DNA of 64,000 nt from Chryseobacterium sp. 7 (GTDB lineage: Bacteria; Bacteroidota; Bacteroidia; Flavobacteriales; Weeksellaceae), in assembly GCF_003663845.1 (NCBI RefSeq), contig NZ_RCCA01000001.1:434001-498000 (forward strand), written 5' to 3'. Position 1 is the stretch's first letter. Each line of letters begins with the position of its first letter. The position numbers were made by a program, and so were the translations under genes. Under the pieces are notes generated by a model. That model was not told the origin of the DNA. It saw nothing but the letters and a program-made list of their open reading frames with translations, and did not search any database. This document shows, one piece after another, positions 45,593-53,601 of this stretch.

Positions 45593-46453
45593 TTATTGTT
45601 CTAAAATAGAAAGATTTACAAAGCCGTATTCATTGCTTGCAGAAGAGGTATCTGTTCTCAGGCTCAGGTTTCCATTATAAACAGACTGATAAATATAAGG
45701 CTGAAGGGTATCCCCTTTGTTCAGCTGAACTCCGGCAACACAGGATCCTGCTACCTGTGCCTGTTTTGAAATATTGGAGTAAGATTTTACGCATTTCTTT
45801 ACCGTAGTGTTTCCGTTCACAACATATCTTGCTTCTGAAAAATAGCCTGAAACAATAGGAATTCTTACAAAGTCATACGTAAAAGAAACAAGATACACTC
45901 CGGTTCTTGGAGCCGTAAAAACACCTGTTCCGGGAGTAAAATTTCCTGTGGGATCGGAAACCTCCGTCCATCCTGTAATGCCTGTAGAAACCTGATAAGG
46001 GATTTTTACAGCAAAGTTAGCTGCCTGAAGATTGGCTGCTACTACCGCTTTGGTAGGGGAAGAAATAAGATCCTGCCATACTACACCATCAGAATACTGC
46101 ATCTTTCCGCCATTCAGTGGATTATATCTTACAGCCCCTCCACCTGCCACTGAAGCGGTTTGGCTGGTCTCTCCTATTCCGATTGAGTTGTCTGAATTCG
46201 TTACCGAGCGTGTGTCTATCTTAACAGCTGGCGTTAAAGTTCCAATTCCTATTTCTCCGGCAGAAGTGATGGCAACATCATTAGCTATCTGAGCAGAGGA
46301 TGGAACTCCGGATGAGGGATTATCTTTTCCCCCATCCACATGGAAAGTGGTTTGAGGATTTGAAGTATTAATACCTACTTGTGCTTTTGAATAACTTATC
46401 GTCAGGCACAAAGGAAACAGTATTCCCTTCATCAAAATACTTAGATTTTTCAT
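45593..46453 (-). CDS. Exported C1q-like protein, copy 1 (first in operon)
   Basis: 286 residues with signal peptide. VGINTSNPQTTFHVDGGKDNP and IGIGTLTPAVKIDTR repeats, GGAVRYNPLNGGKMQYSDGVVW, then a C1q-like domain (GTGVFTAPRTGVYLVSFTY). Nearest to the promoter of the three-gene unit. The three proteins differ mostly in the C-terminal domain, as expected for a diversified set of binding heads. No known ligand. Confidence 0.75.
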   Translation of the reverse strand: MKNLSILMKGILFPLCLTISYSKAQVGINTSNPQTTFHVDGGKDNPSSGVPSSAQIANDVAITSAGEIGIGTLTPAVKIDTRSVTNSDNSIGIGETSQTASVAGGGAVRYNPLNGGKMQYSDGVVWQDLISSPTKAVVAANLQAANFAVKIPYQVSTGITGWTEVSDPTGNFTPGTGVFTAPRTGVYLVSFTYDFVRIPIVSGYFSEARYVVNGNTTVKKCVKSYSNISKQAQVAGSCVAGVQLNKGDTLQPYIYQSVYNGNLSLRTDTSSASNEYGFVNLSILEQ

Positions 46454-46490
46454 GTAATTTGTGGTTTTTAAATCGTGTACAATTCTTGGT

Positions 46491-46522
46491 CAAAGATAAA
46501 TGTAAAAGCATATGTCCTACAA
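46491..46522 (-). promoter_or_regulatory. Promoter of the C1q-like operon
   Basis: Minus strand: TATCTTTG at 46491-46498 with TTG 21 nt further upstream (46520-46522), the canonical flavobacterial arrangement, 38 nt before the ATG. Confidence 0.65.
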
Positions 46523-46686
46523 TAGCACTACACCAGCCACAAAAACATAAAACACTGACAAACAATAAAATAACGCTTTATTTTACATTATCAAAATACG
46601 GAATTTTACTATTTAAAATAAAACCAGCACGTTATTTTGTTGGAAATTTTAAAAGAATTTTTATTTTTTTGAAGAAAAATTTAAGC

Positions 46687-47958
46687 CTAATGAAATCTGA
46701 AATTGGCTTCCGGCAATGTATTCTTTTTCAGGAAGGCTTCATATTCCGGGGAGAGTTTTGCACGTCCAAAAGTATTTTCTCCGCTCATGCTTCCAAGACG
46801 GACTTTATCTTTCCCGAATTTTCGGTTCATAGCATCCATGGCCTTCATCACAGGAAGATGCTGGTTTTGAATATCTTCCTCAAAAAGACCAATCTGTCTC
46901 TGATCTTCGGGAACAAAATCATTCACCATCACTCCGGCTCTCTTATAATGAAATCCTTCTCTATAAACAGCTTCAAAGAGCTCATTCACCACTCTTCCGA
47001 TCAGGATGGATGAATTGGTAGGATTAGAAAGAATGCGGGTCATTGCATTTTTGTATTCGGGCAGGTCTTTTCTGAATCGGTTGGTCTGCACAAAAACCGT
47101 GATCATTTTGCAGCAGGTATTCTGCTTTCTTAATCTTTCCGAGCAATACATTCCAAAAGTTTCTACTCTTTCCCTCACTTCTTCTTTCTTAGTGAGCATC
47201 TGCATAAAACTTCTGGTAACAACTATGGATTTTTTAGGAGAAGGTGCATCCAGCTCAAGCTGACGAATTCCTCTCAATTCATTAATCATTCTTACTCCAT
47301 GAATTCCCATCACTTTCCTGATCCACATTTCGGGCTTCTGAAGAAGATCCCAGGCTTTGTATACACCACTGTCGTTCATTTTAACGGCAAGTCTTCGCCC
47401 TATTCCCCATACGTCTCCTATGTTGAGCCATTTCAGGGCTTTTTCAATTTTTTCAGGTGTATCCAGAATGTAAACCCCTTTAAAATTATCCGGAAACTCT
47501 TTTACAATCCTGTTTGCCACTTTACATAAGGTCTTGGTGGGAGCAATTCCTATACTTACCGGAATATTTTCTTTCTCATGGATCTCATTTCTGATTTTAA
47601 GACAATATGCGTAAATATCAGTGTATTTGAATCCCGTCAAATCAAGAAAAAGCTCGTCAATACTGTACACTTCATGGTCTAGAACATAGGATTTAGCAAT
47701 ATTAATAACCTGCTGGCTTTTATAATTATACAGTTCAAATTTTGCAGAAAAACTTTTCACATCATGTTTCTGAAAAAGCTCTTTGTACTTGAATGCAGGA
47801 GCTGCCATAGGAATTCCCAGATCTTTTGCTTCTTTACTTCTGGACACAACACACCCATCGTTGTTGGAAAGTACCACAACGGGTTTGCCTTCAAGATCAG
47901 GATCTAAAGTCCTTTCGCAGGAAACAAAAAAATTGTTACAATCTACCAGAGCGTACAT
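46687..47958 (-). CDS. umuC: Y-family DNA polymerase UmuC
   Basis: 423-residue error-prone polymerase used in translesion synthesis. The active site is visible: MYALVDCNNFFVSCER (metal Asp), SNNDGCVVSRS and YSIDELFLDLTG with the catalytic Asp-Glu pair; helix-hairpin-helix and little-finger domains follow, then a C-terminal DUF4113-like tail. There is no umuD-like S24 peptidase gene next to it, which is unusual. A promoter with an operator-like palindrome lies directly upstream, suggesting damage-controlled expression. Confidence 0.93.
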   Translation of the reverse strand: MYALVDCNNFFVSCERTLDPDLEGKPVVVLSNNDGCVVSRSKEAKDLGIPMAAPAFKYKELFQKHDVKSFSAKFELYNYKSQQVINIAKSYVLDHEVYSIDELFLDLTGFKYTDIYAYCLKIRNEIHEKENIPVSIGIAPTKTLCKVANRIVKEFPDNFKGVYILDTPEKIEKALKWLNIGDVWGIGRRLAVKMNDSGVYKAWDLLQKPEMWIRKVMGIHGVRMINELRGIRQLELDAPSPKKSIVVTRSFMQMLTKKEEVRERVETFGMYCSERLRKQNTCCKMITVFVQTNRFRKDLPEYKNAMTRILSNPTNSSILIGRVVNELFEAVYREGFHYKRAGVMVNDFVPEDQRQIGLFEEDIQNQHLPVMKAMDAMNRKFGKDKVRLGSMSGENTFGRAKLSPEYEAFLKKNTLPEANFRFH

Positions 47959-47965
47959 GACAATT

Positions 47966-47991
47966 GTATAGTAAATATCTATACAAAATTA
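47966..47991 (-). promoter_or_regulatory. umuC promoter with operator-like palindrome
   Basis: Minus-strand -7 box TAATTTTG at 47984-47991 is followed by GTATAG-N7-CTATAC (47966-47984), a perfect inverted repeat covering the expected start of transcription. A repressor bound here would block umuC, so a LexA-like or S24-type repressor elsewhere in the genome is the expected partner. Confidence 0.6.
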
Positions 47992-48079
47992 TAGCTTTTA
48001 AAGAATAAAATCATCTTTTCAACTATAATTAACATCATATTTAACAGTCTGAAAAACAAATAAATAAAATTTTTAAACA

Positions 48080-48113
48080 CGACACGTTTTGTCGCATTAG
48101 CGCTTTAATTTTG
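48080..48113 (+). promoter_or_regulatory. Palindromic regulon promoter, site 1 (orphan)
   Basis: CGACACGTTTTGTCG at 48080-48094, 11 nt, then TAATTTTG at 48106-48113. It points rightward into the 3' end of the antiporter gene, where no plus-strand gene exists, so it would make an antisense or short RNA. The 15-mer is identical to that of site 6. The rest of the 47959-48141 gap is AT-rich and gene-free. Confidence 0.6.
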
Positions 48114-48141
48114 TATTCAAAAACATTTATTAAAACAAAGA

Positions 48142-49725
48142 TTAAATCATTCTCAGACGTTCTTCCTCAAGATCCAGCTGGTAGAGCTGATGGCGGATAA
48201 TTTCTTCATTAACGGTAATATCTTTATTCAATTCTGAAAGAAACTGTCTTTGGCTCTCCAGCATTTCAAAGAAGATATCTTTAGTCTTTTCATTCATCCA
48301 TTCCGTATCATTATTCTGTATTTTTTCCTCCCAGTGCTTCAGCATTCTTTCTAATCCGGCATGGCCGTTAAGTTCTTTTTCATGCTTGCTTTTAAGAAAA
48401 TGATAAACATGTTGTTTCAGTTTGTGTTTTATTTCTTCCCGGGCTTGCTTGTCTTTATCTTCATCAGTAAAGTCATCAAACACATGTCCATATTTTATAA
48501 TGTATGGTAATGTAAGTCCCTGAACAAGCAATGTAAGCAGAATCACAACGAAAGTAATGAAGAGGATAAGGTTTCTGTTCGGAAAAGGAAGTCCGTTTTC
48601 CAGGGTAATTGGAATGGCCAGTGCTGCAGCTAGTGATACAACTCCTCTCATTCCCGTCCATCCAAGGATAATAGGCAGCAGCATACGTCTTCTTGGTGAA
48701 GAAGCACGGGGAGCCACACTTGGCCGGAAAATCAAAGTGGCCATCATAGCGGCATAGGAACTTATGATTCTGGCAGCAATCAGAATACCGGTCACTAATA
48801 CTCCATATTGAATGGCAATTTTCAAAGGAATACCTTCAGATCGAAGACCGCCAACAATTTCAGGAAGCTCAAGCCCGATAATTAAAAATACAATCCCATT
48901 CAGAATAAATACAAAGCTCTGCCATACGCTATATCCCATTATACGACTTGCGCTGTTCAAAAAGATCAGTCTTTTAGCAGACATATACAGACCTCCGCAA
49001 ACGACAGCTAAAACCCCGGAAGCATGAAACTGTTCTGCAATCCAATACATTAAATAGGGTTCAATAATCGTTAATGCAATATCTGAAGAAGCCTCTGTAG
49101 GGAGCCTTTTATGAACCTGCACAAAGATCCAGGCCAATATTAAGCCAATTCCGGCACCCCCGATAATCATCCATAAAAAATCCAGCGAAGCTTCCTGCCA
49201 TATAAACTGTCCTGTTCCCACGGCAATTAAAGCAAAACGGAATATAATCAGTGAAGAGGCATCATTCAACAGGCTTTCTCCTTCCAAAACAGCGGCTGTA
49301 GTAGAAGGTATTTTTACAAACTTCATAATCGCTCCTGTACTTACTGCATCTGGTGGAGAAACAATGCCTCCCAACAGAAATCCGAGAGCAAGAGTGAAAC
49401 CCGGAATAAAGTAATTAGCCGTTACCGCCACTGCAAGTGCCGTAAAAAAAACCACTAAAAAGGCAAAACTTCCAATAATACGCCACCACCGTTTCATCTC
49501 TTTAAAAGAAATAGACCAGGCAGCCTCAAATAAAAGAGGAGGCAGGAATATAAAAAAGATAAGATCCGGATTGATCTTTACAACCGGAAGCCCCGGCACG
49601 AAACTAACGAGAAGCCCAAATACAACAAGCAGAATCGGGTAGGCAATTTTTAATTTGGTAGCCCACATATTAAGCAGCACGATGGCTGCGACCATAGCAA
49701 GTAAAAAGGGTAAGATGGTATGCAT
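48142..49725 (-). CDS. Na+/H+ antiporter (CPA1 family)
   Basis: 527 residues from MHTILPFLLAM, the start at the first transmembrane helix; an in-frame extension to 49779 is charged and unlike the family. About 12 transmembrane segments; GGIVSPPDAVSTGAIMK and EGESLLNDASSLI carry the two Asp residues of the CPA1 ion path. The last 110 residues form a cytoplasmic helical tail rich in charged residues. It exchanges Na+ (or K+) for H+ across the inner membrane in pH and salt homeostasis. Confidence 0.92.
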   Translation of the reverse strand: MHTILPFLLAMVAAIVLLNMWATKLKIAYPILLVVFGLLVSFVPGLPVVKINPDLIFFIFLPPLLFEAAWSISFKEMKRWWRIIGSFAFLVVFFTALAVAVTANYFIPGFTLALGFLLGGIVSPPDAVSTGAIMKFVKIPSTTAAVLEGESLLNDASSLIIFRFALIAVGTGQFIWQEASLDFLWMIIGGAGIGLILAWIFVQVHKRLPTEASSDIALTIIEPYLMYWIAEQFHASGVLAVVCGGLYMSAKRLIFLNSASRIMGYSVWQSFVFILNGIVFLIIGLELPEIVGGLRSEGIPLKIAIQYGVLVTGILIAARIISSYAAMMATLIFRPSVAPRASSPRRRMLLPIILGWTGMRGVVSLAAALAIPITLENGLPFPNRNLILFITFVVILLTLLVQGLTLPYIIKYGHVFDDFTDEDKDKQAREEIKHKLKQHVYHFLKSKHEKELNGHAGLERMLKHWEEKIQNNDTEWMNEKTKDIFFEMLESQRQFLSELNKDITVNEEIIRHQLYQLDLEEERLRMI

Positions 49726-49884
49726 TTGATATTGTGTTTTTTGTCCGTCATATTTACTACTTCTATTTTTTAAAAGCAATTTTTTTTCTCATTTTTATGT
49801 TGAAAAATAAATTTTAGTGCTGTAAATATGTTTACAGCCTCAAAATGAATGTCCTGAGATTTTAAACAAAATTCAAATAAAATA

Positions 49885-49918
49885 CGTCAAGTTTCGTCGC
49901 TTTCGCGCTATACTTTTG
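49885..49918 (+). promoter_or_regulatory. Palindromic regulon promoter, site 2 (M15 peptidase)
   Basis: CGTCAAGTTTCGTCG at 49885-49899, 11 nt, then TACTTTTG at 49911-49918. The start of transcription falls near 49925, leaving a leader of about 15 nt before the peptidase ATG. There is no TTG at the -33 position in this copy. The rest of the 49726-49939 gap holds no recognisable gene. Confidence 0.75.
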
Positions 49919-49939
49919 TCCTGTAACAAAATAAGAAAT

Positions 49940-50440
49940 ATGGACAAAGTAACCTTAGAACGGATTCAAAAACTTCACCCGTTGGTAAGAGATGAAGTAA
50001 AACAAATCATACAGGAATGTGATGAAGCACTTACCGGAAGAGCCAAAATAAGAATCACCCAAGGATTAAGATCTTTTGAAGAACAGGAAAAGCTGTATGC
50101 TATCGGAAGAATTACTTCAGGAAAAAAGGTGACTAATGCGAAGGCTGGACAGAGTATTCACAATTATGGCCTTGCGGTAGATATGTGCCTGATGATTGAT
50201 GGAAAAACGGCAAGTTGGGATACAGCAAAAGACTGGGACAATGATAAAGTTGCAGACTGGTATGAGTGTGTAAAAATTTTTGCCCGCCATGGCTGGGACT
50301 GGGGTGGAAACTGGAAAACATTTAAAGATCTTCCCCACTTCGAAAAAAAGAATATTCCATCTAAAAAAGGCCCTGTAAAAACCAGTTGGAGAACGCTTTT
50401 GAAGATGCCAAAAGATAAGCAGAATTACGTTATTTTTTAG
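49940..50440 (+). CDS. M15 family peptidoglycan peptidase (endolysin-like)
   Basis: 166-residue zinc peptidase of the M15_4/VanY-like group, without signal peptide. Ligands are visible: His74 and Asp81 in GQSIHNYGLAVDM and His133 in DLPHFE. Single-domain M15 enzymes of this size without export signal are typical phage or tailocin endolysins (L-Ala-D-Glu or D-Ala-D-Ala cleavage). The start at 49940 is chosen because the in-frame TTG at 49916 lies within the -7 box. It is the first gene of the palindromic-promoter group. Confidence 0.9.
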   Translation: MDKVTLERIQKLHPLVRDEVKQIIQECDEALTGRAKIRITQGLRSFEEQEKLYAIGRITSGKKVTNAKAGQSIHNYGLAVDMCLMIDGKTASWDTAKDWDNDKVADWYECVKIFARHGWDWGGNWKTFKDLPHFEKKNIPSKKGPVKTSWRTLLKMPKDKQNYVIF

Positions 50441-50468
50441 TGTTATTTATTTGAAATTAAATATAATA

Positions 50469-50502
50469 CGACATGTTCTGTCGCTTCCCTAGCCTACCTT
50501 TG
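50469..50502 (+). promoter_or_regulatory. Palindromic regulon promoter, site 3 (patatin)
   Basis: CGACATGTTCTGTCG at 50469-50483, a perfect 5-5-5 inverted repeat, 11 nt, then TACCTTTG at 50495-50502. The leader to the patatin ATG is about 120 nt and contains a short open frame. Confidence 0.78.
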
Positions 50503-50529
50503 CTTTATAAGAAAACAACGGAAAAAGCA

Positions 50530-50610
50530 ATGAAATCTAAGTACAGAATCTCAACATTTTTTGCCCAATTAATGGGTTCTGCAGATTTAAGATTGCATGT
50601 GTCCTTTTAA
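50530..50610 (+). other. Possible 26-codon leader ORF before the patatin gene
   Basis: ATG at 50530 opens a frame of 26 codons (MKSKYRISTFF...LHVSF) ending 20 nt before the patatin start. It is the only ORF of note in the leader. Other promoters of this group also have short frames in their leaders, so a translated leader is possible; there is no direct support for translation. Confidence 0.3.
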
Positions 50611-50630
50611 CAAACCATTAAAAATATCAC

Positions 50631-51668
50631 ATGAAAAAGACAACCATTCTTTCTTTGGACGGAGGTGGAATAAGGGGAATCATTACCTGCATTATTCTGC
50701 GTTACATAGAAGAACAGCTTCAGCATTATGATAAGCCAACTGCCAAGCTCGGAGATTATTTTGATCTGGTAGCGGGCAGCAGCACCGGAGGTCTGATTGC
50801 TTCTATTATTTTATCTCCCGATGAAACCCGAAAAGCAAAATATTCTATCCAAAAAGGATTGGAATTATATGCTGAAAAAGGCGGCGACATTTTCCAGGTT
50901 TCCTTTTGGGAAAAGCTGGTTAATCCATTCGGATTATTGAATGAAAGAATTTCCCAGGAAGCTCTTGAAAAAAACTTAAATGACTTTTTTGGAAATTTAG
51001 AATTAAAAGAATTAATAAAACCATGTTTAATAACGAGTTATGATATCGAGAACAGAAGAGCAAAGCTTTTCAACTCATGGAAAGCCCACCTCAGCACAGA
51101 TAACTTTTTTGTAAAGGATATTTGTAGAGCAACATCAGCGGCTCCCACCTATTTCAGCCCTGTACAGATCAAGTCTATGTACGGACAGATCTTCAGCCTG
51201 ATTGACGGAGGAATGTTTGCGAATAATCCCGCTCTTTGTGCTTATGCAGAAGCAAGAAAAATTCCTTTTGCAGAGGTTTTAAAGAACCATCAGAAAGCCA
51301 ATCATCCTAGTGTAAATGACATGATTATTGTTTCTATCGGAACAGGAATTGAGGCAAGACCTTATCCTTTTAAAAGACTTGAAAAAGCCGGAAAAATTGG
51401 ATGGGTAAGTCCTATTATTGACATTTTAATGTCTGCCAATGCAGAAACCGTAGATTATCAGCTGGAACAGATGTTTCAGACGCTGGGACTTAGAAACCAA
51501 AAGAACTATTACCGCCTGAATCCTTCTCTGAAAAATGCTTCTCCAGCAATGGATAACGTGAGAAGGTCTAATATTGAAAACCTGATACAGGCCGGATTGA
51601 GCTATATTGATGATAACAGAGAAACATTAAACCAAATTGTTCAGAAGCTCATCAAAAATAAAATATAA
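50631..51668 (+). CDS. Patatin-like phospholipase
   Basis: 345 residues, cytoplasmic by sequence. Oxyanion loop DGGGIRG at 10-16, nucleophile Ser51 in GSSTGG and the dyad Asp192 in IDGGMFANNP are intact, so it is probably an active lipid acyl hydrolase. Patatin lipases serve as effectors in secretion systems and in CBASS (CapV), but no cyclase gene lies nearby, so a CBASS role is unlikely. It is controlled by site 3 and is therefore grouped with the peptidase and the tail-like proteins. Confidence 0.9.
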   Translation: MKKTTILSLDGGGIRGIITCIILRYIEEQLQHYDKPTAKLGDYFDLVAGSSTGGLIASIILSPDETRKAKYSIQKGLELYAEKGGDIFQVSFWEKLVNPFGLLNERISQEALEKNLNDFFGNLELKELIKPCLITSYDIENRRAKLFNSWKAHLSTDNFFVKDICRATSAAPTYFSPVQIKSMYGQIFSLIDGGMFANNPALCAYAEARKIPFAEVLKNHQKANHPSVNDMIIVSIGTGIEARPYPFKRLEKAGKIGWVSPIIDILMSANAETVDYQLEQMFQTLGLRNQKNYYRLNPSLKNASPAMDNVRRSNIENLIQAGLSYIDDNRETLNQIVQKLIKNKI

Positions 51669-51741
51669 GCTTTTAACCTTATAAAGACCCAATATAAGCT
51701 TTAGAAATTATATTTTAAAATTGGAAAATATTTTTAAAACA

Positions 51742-51775
51742 CGTCAAGTTTTGTCGTTATCCCCTACTACCTTTG
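51742..51775 (+). promoter_or_regulatory. Palindromic regulon promoter, site 4 (small acidic protein)
   Basis: CGTCAAGTTTTGTCG at 51742-51756, 11 nt, then TACCTTTG at 51768-51775. The leader of about 120 nt shares sequence with the leader of site 5. Confidence 0.75.
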
Positions 51776-51825
51776 AAGTATCAAAAAAGACACAAAACAA
51801 CAATCCATAAAAACTTTTAAAAGCC

Positions 51826-51875
51826 TTTGAATTCAACATTCACCTATGCTGAACAGCCTGAAATATGTTCAAAAT
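51826..51875 (+). repeat. Leader repeat, copy 1
   Basis: From CCTTTGAATTCA onward (with ATTCAC, TGCTGAACAGCC and TATGTTC blocks) this leader closely matches 52172-52222. Each copy contains an ATG opening MLNSLKYV or MLDSQNYV. Promoter and leader were evidently duplicated together about 350 bp apart. Confidence 0.6.
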
Positions 51876-51901
51876 ATAACCAACACCTTACAACACAAAA
51901 C

Positions 51902-52072
51902 ATGGAAACACCCAATCACAATACCCATATACTCTTCGATGAAGACCTCTACACTGTAGAATGGAGCGACATCGAGAATGCTGAGATGGATTATGAAAAC
52001 TATCTCAATGACATTGAAAACTTCTTCAGAGAAGATTTTGAAGAAGGAATACTAGAAGAAGATACTTTTTAA
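51902..52072 (+). CDS. Small acidic protein of unknown function
   Basis: 56 residues from ATG 51902 (METPNHNTHILFDEDLYTVEW...). A longer frame from a TTG at 51827 lies in the duplicated leader and is not preferred. The protein is strongly acidic (many Asp and Glu, few Lys or Arg) and lacks signal or membrane segments. It has its own palindromic promoter (site 4). Small acidic proteins can act as DNA mimics or chaperone-like inhibitors, but nothing in the sequence shows that here. Confidence 0.55.
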   Translation: METPNHNTHILFDEDLYTVEWSDIENAEMDYENYLNDIENFFREDFEEGILEEDTF

Positions 52073-52089
52073 TTAAAATTTAAAAAACA

Positions 52090-52123
52090 CGACAAGTTCT
52101 GACGCTGTCCGCCATTACCTTTG
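52090..52123 (+). promoter_or_regulatory. Palindromic regulon promoter, site 5 (LRR/tail-like operon)
   Basis: CGACAAGTTCTGACG at 52090-52104 (one mismatch in the right arm), 11 nt, then TACCTTTG at 52116-52123. It is the only promoter seen for the 52.3-60.9 kb gene run. The leader of about 170 nt contains leader repeat copy 2 (52172-52222) and the 8-codon frame MLDSQNYV at 52194-52220. Confidence 0.75.
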
Positions 52124-52299
52124 AAATCTCTATAATACACGCACAGCAATCTCATTAAATAGTCTCAACACCTTTGAATTCACCATTCACAAAATGCTGG
52201 ACAGCCAGAACTATGTCTGAAAATATAGTAAAAGTGGCATCCTCCACTAAAAAAGGATACAACAATCAATTTATTAACCAACAAATCACACAAAGTTTT

Positions 52300-52949
52300 A
52301 TGAAAACAAAAGAAGAATTAAGACTCTATTTCGAAAATGGAGATATCCCAAAGCAGGAAGACTTTTGGGAATGGCAGAACTCTTATTGGCATAAGAGTGA
52401 AAAGTTACCCAACAGTTCTCTCGAGCTAATAACTTATGAAGAATTTTTACCTTCTCCTACAGACAATACAGAGATTATGGGAATAGGAAAAAGAATTGTA
52501 TTTCCTGAAGGGATCAAAGTTATTGGGGTATAGCTGGAGGACCAGGTTTTCTGTATCAGGCAGCAGCAAAAAATATTATTACACAAGTGACTCTTCCAAG
52601 TACTTTGGAAAGAATAAAAGCTAATGCATTTGGTAACCAATTCATAACCGGAACTTTAAAAATACCCGGATCATGCAAAATAATTGAAGCATCGGCATTC
52701 TCCGGTTCAAATTCCAGAGTATCTGAACTCATCTTAGAAAATGGTATTGAAGCTATTGACAATTATGCTTTTCAACTTGCTGGAGCGACAACAATTACAG
52801 ATTTATACATTCCAAAGTCCGTAAAATCTGTAGGGCAAGGTGCTTTCAATATCCCTTCCTTAAAGAAGGTTTCTGTAAAACAGGGTTTAGATATCAGTAA
52901 TGCTGGTATTCCGGTGACAGCAACGATCTTATACTATGCAGACATCTAA
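52300..52949 (+). pseudogene. Frameshifted LRR protein with shared N-terminal module, copy 1
   Basis: The reading frame from MKTKEELRLYF stops at 52533 just after EGIKVIG, while the paralogous sequence continues in the next frame to 52949 (LPSTLERIKANAFGNQF...ILYYADI). Loss of one G in the run at 52525-52528 (four G where five would keep the frame, giving VIGGIAGG) explains it. The joined product would be about 216 residues, matching the next two copies. It may be a true pseudogene, a slippage-controlled gene or a base error. Another in-frame ATG at 52213 exists, but the paralogues support 52300. Confidence 0.75.
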
Positions 52950-52960
52950 TAATTAACAAT

Positions 52961-53590
52961 ATGAAAACAAAAGAAGAATTAAAGCTCTATTTTGAAAATG
53001 GAGATATCCCAAAACAGGAAGACTTTTGGGAATGGCAGAACTCTTACTGGCATAAGGATGAAAAATTACCCAACAGTTCTCTTGAAGTATCTGTATATGA
53101 AGAGTTCATCTTTTCTCCAACAGATAATACGGAAATCATCGGGTCTGACACCGTTATGGCTTTTCCTGAAGGAGTAAAAGTCATTGGAGGATTTTCCTAT
53201 CTACTTCCGCTCAAACGTACATCAAAAATTATCTTTCCAAAATCTCTAGAAAGAATAAAAAACAGAGCGTTTAGTGGACAATATCTGAAAGGAACGTTAA
53301 CAATTCCCGGATCATGTAAAATAGTGGAAGCATTTGCTTTTTCAAGTACTGCTGCCAACTTATCAAAATTAGTATTAGAAAACGGTATAGAAACTATTGA
53401 AGAAGCAGCTTTTCAATTGACTACCAGCAAGGACTTAACAGATCTTTATATTCCTAAATCTGTAAAGTCCGTAGGACAAAACGCATTCAACATCCCTGCT
53501 TTGAAAACAGTTTCTGTCAAGCAAGGTTTAGACATCAGTAATGCCGGTATTCCAGCCACAGCTACCATCTTATACTATACAGACATCTAA
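52961..53590 (+). CDS. LRR (BspA-type) protein with shared N-terminal module, copy 2
   Basis: 209 residues: module at 1-35 (EELKLYFENGDIPKQEDFWEW, YWHKDEK), then BspA-like leucine-rich repeats (FPKSLERIKNRAFSGQYLKG, LTIPGSCKIVEAFAF, LENGIETIEEAAFQL, LYIPKSVKSVGQNAFNIPAL), and a short C-terminal segment ending ATILYYTDI. No signal peptide. The repeats should form a right-handed protein-binding solenoid. It lies 11 nt from each neighbour in a tight operon. Confidence 0.85.
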   Translation: MKTKEELKLYFENGDIPKQEDFWEWQNSYWHKDEKLPNSSLEVSVYEEFIFSPTDNTEIIGSDTVMAFPEGVKVIGGFSYLLPLKRTSKIIFPKSLERIKNRAFSGQYLKGTLTIPGSCKIVEAFAFSSTAANLSKLVLENGIETIEEAAFQLTTSKDLTDLYIPKSVKSVGQNAFNIPALKTVSVKQGLDISNAGIPATATILYYTDI

Positions 53591-53601
53591 CAATTAATAA
53601 C

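Noticed and set aside
46381..47013. 210-codon plus-strand open frame
   Set aside because: It runs antisense through umuC and over the C1q operon promoter, with low-complexity composition; a shadow of the opposite strand.
49916..49939. TTG start extending the M15 peptidase by 8 residues
   Set aside because: The TTG lies within the -7 box of promoter site 2, so it would not be transcribed; ATG 49940 is used.
50631..51668. Patatin as a CBASS CapV effector
   Set aside because: No cyclic-nucleotide synthase or other CBASS gene is adjacent; the promoter groups it with the peptidase and tail-like genes.
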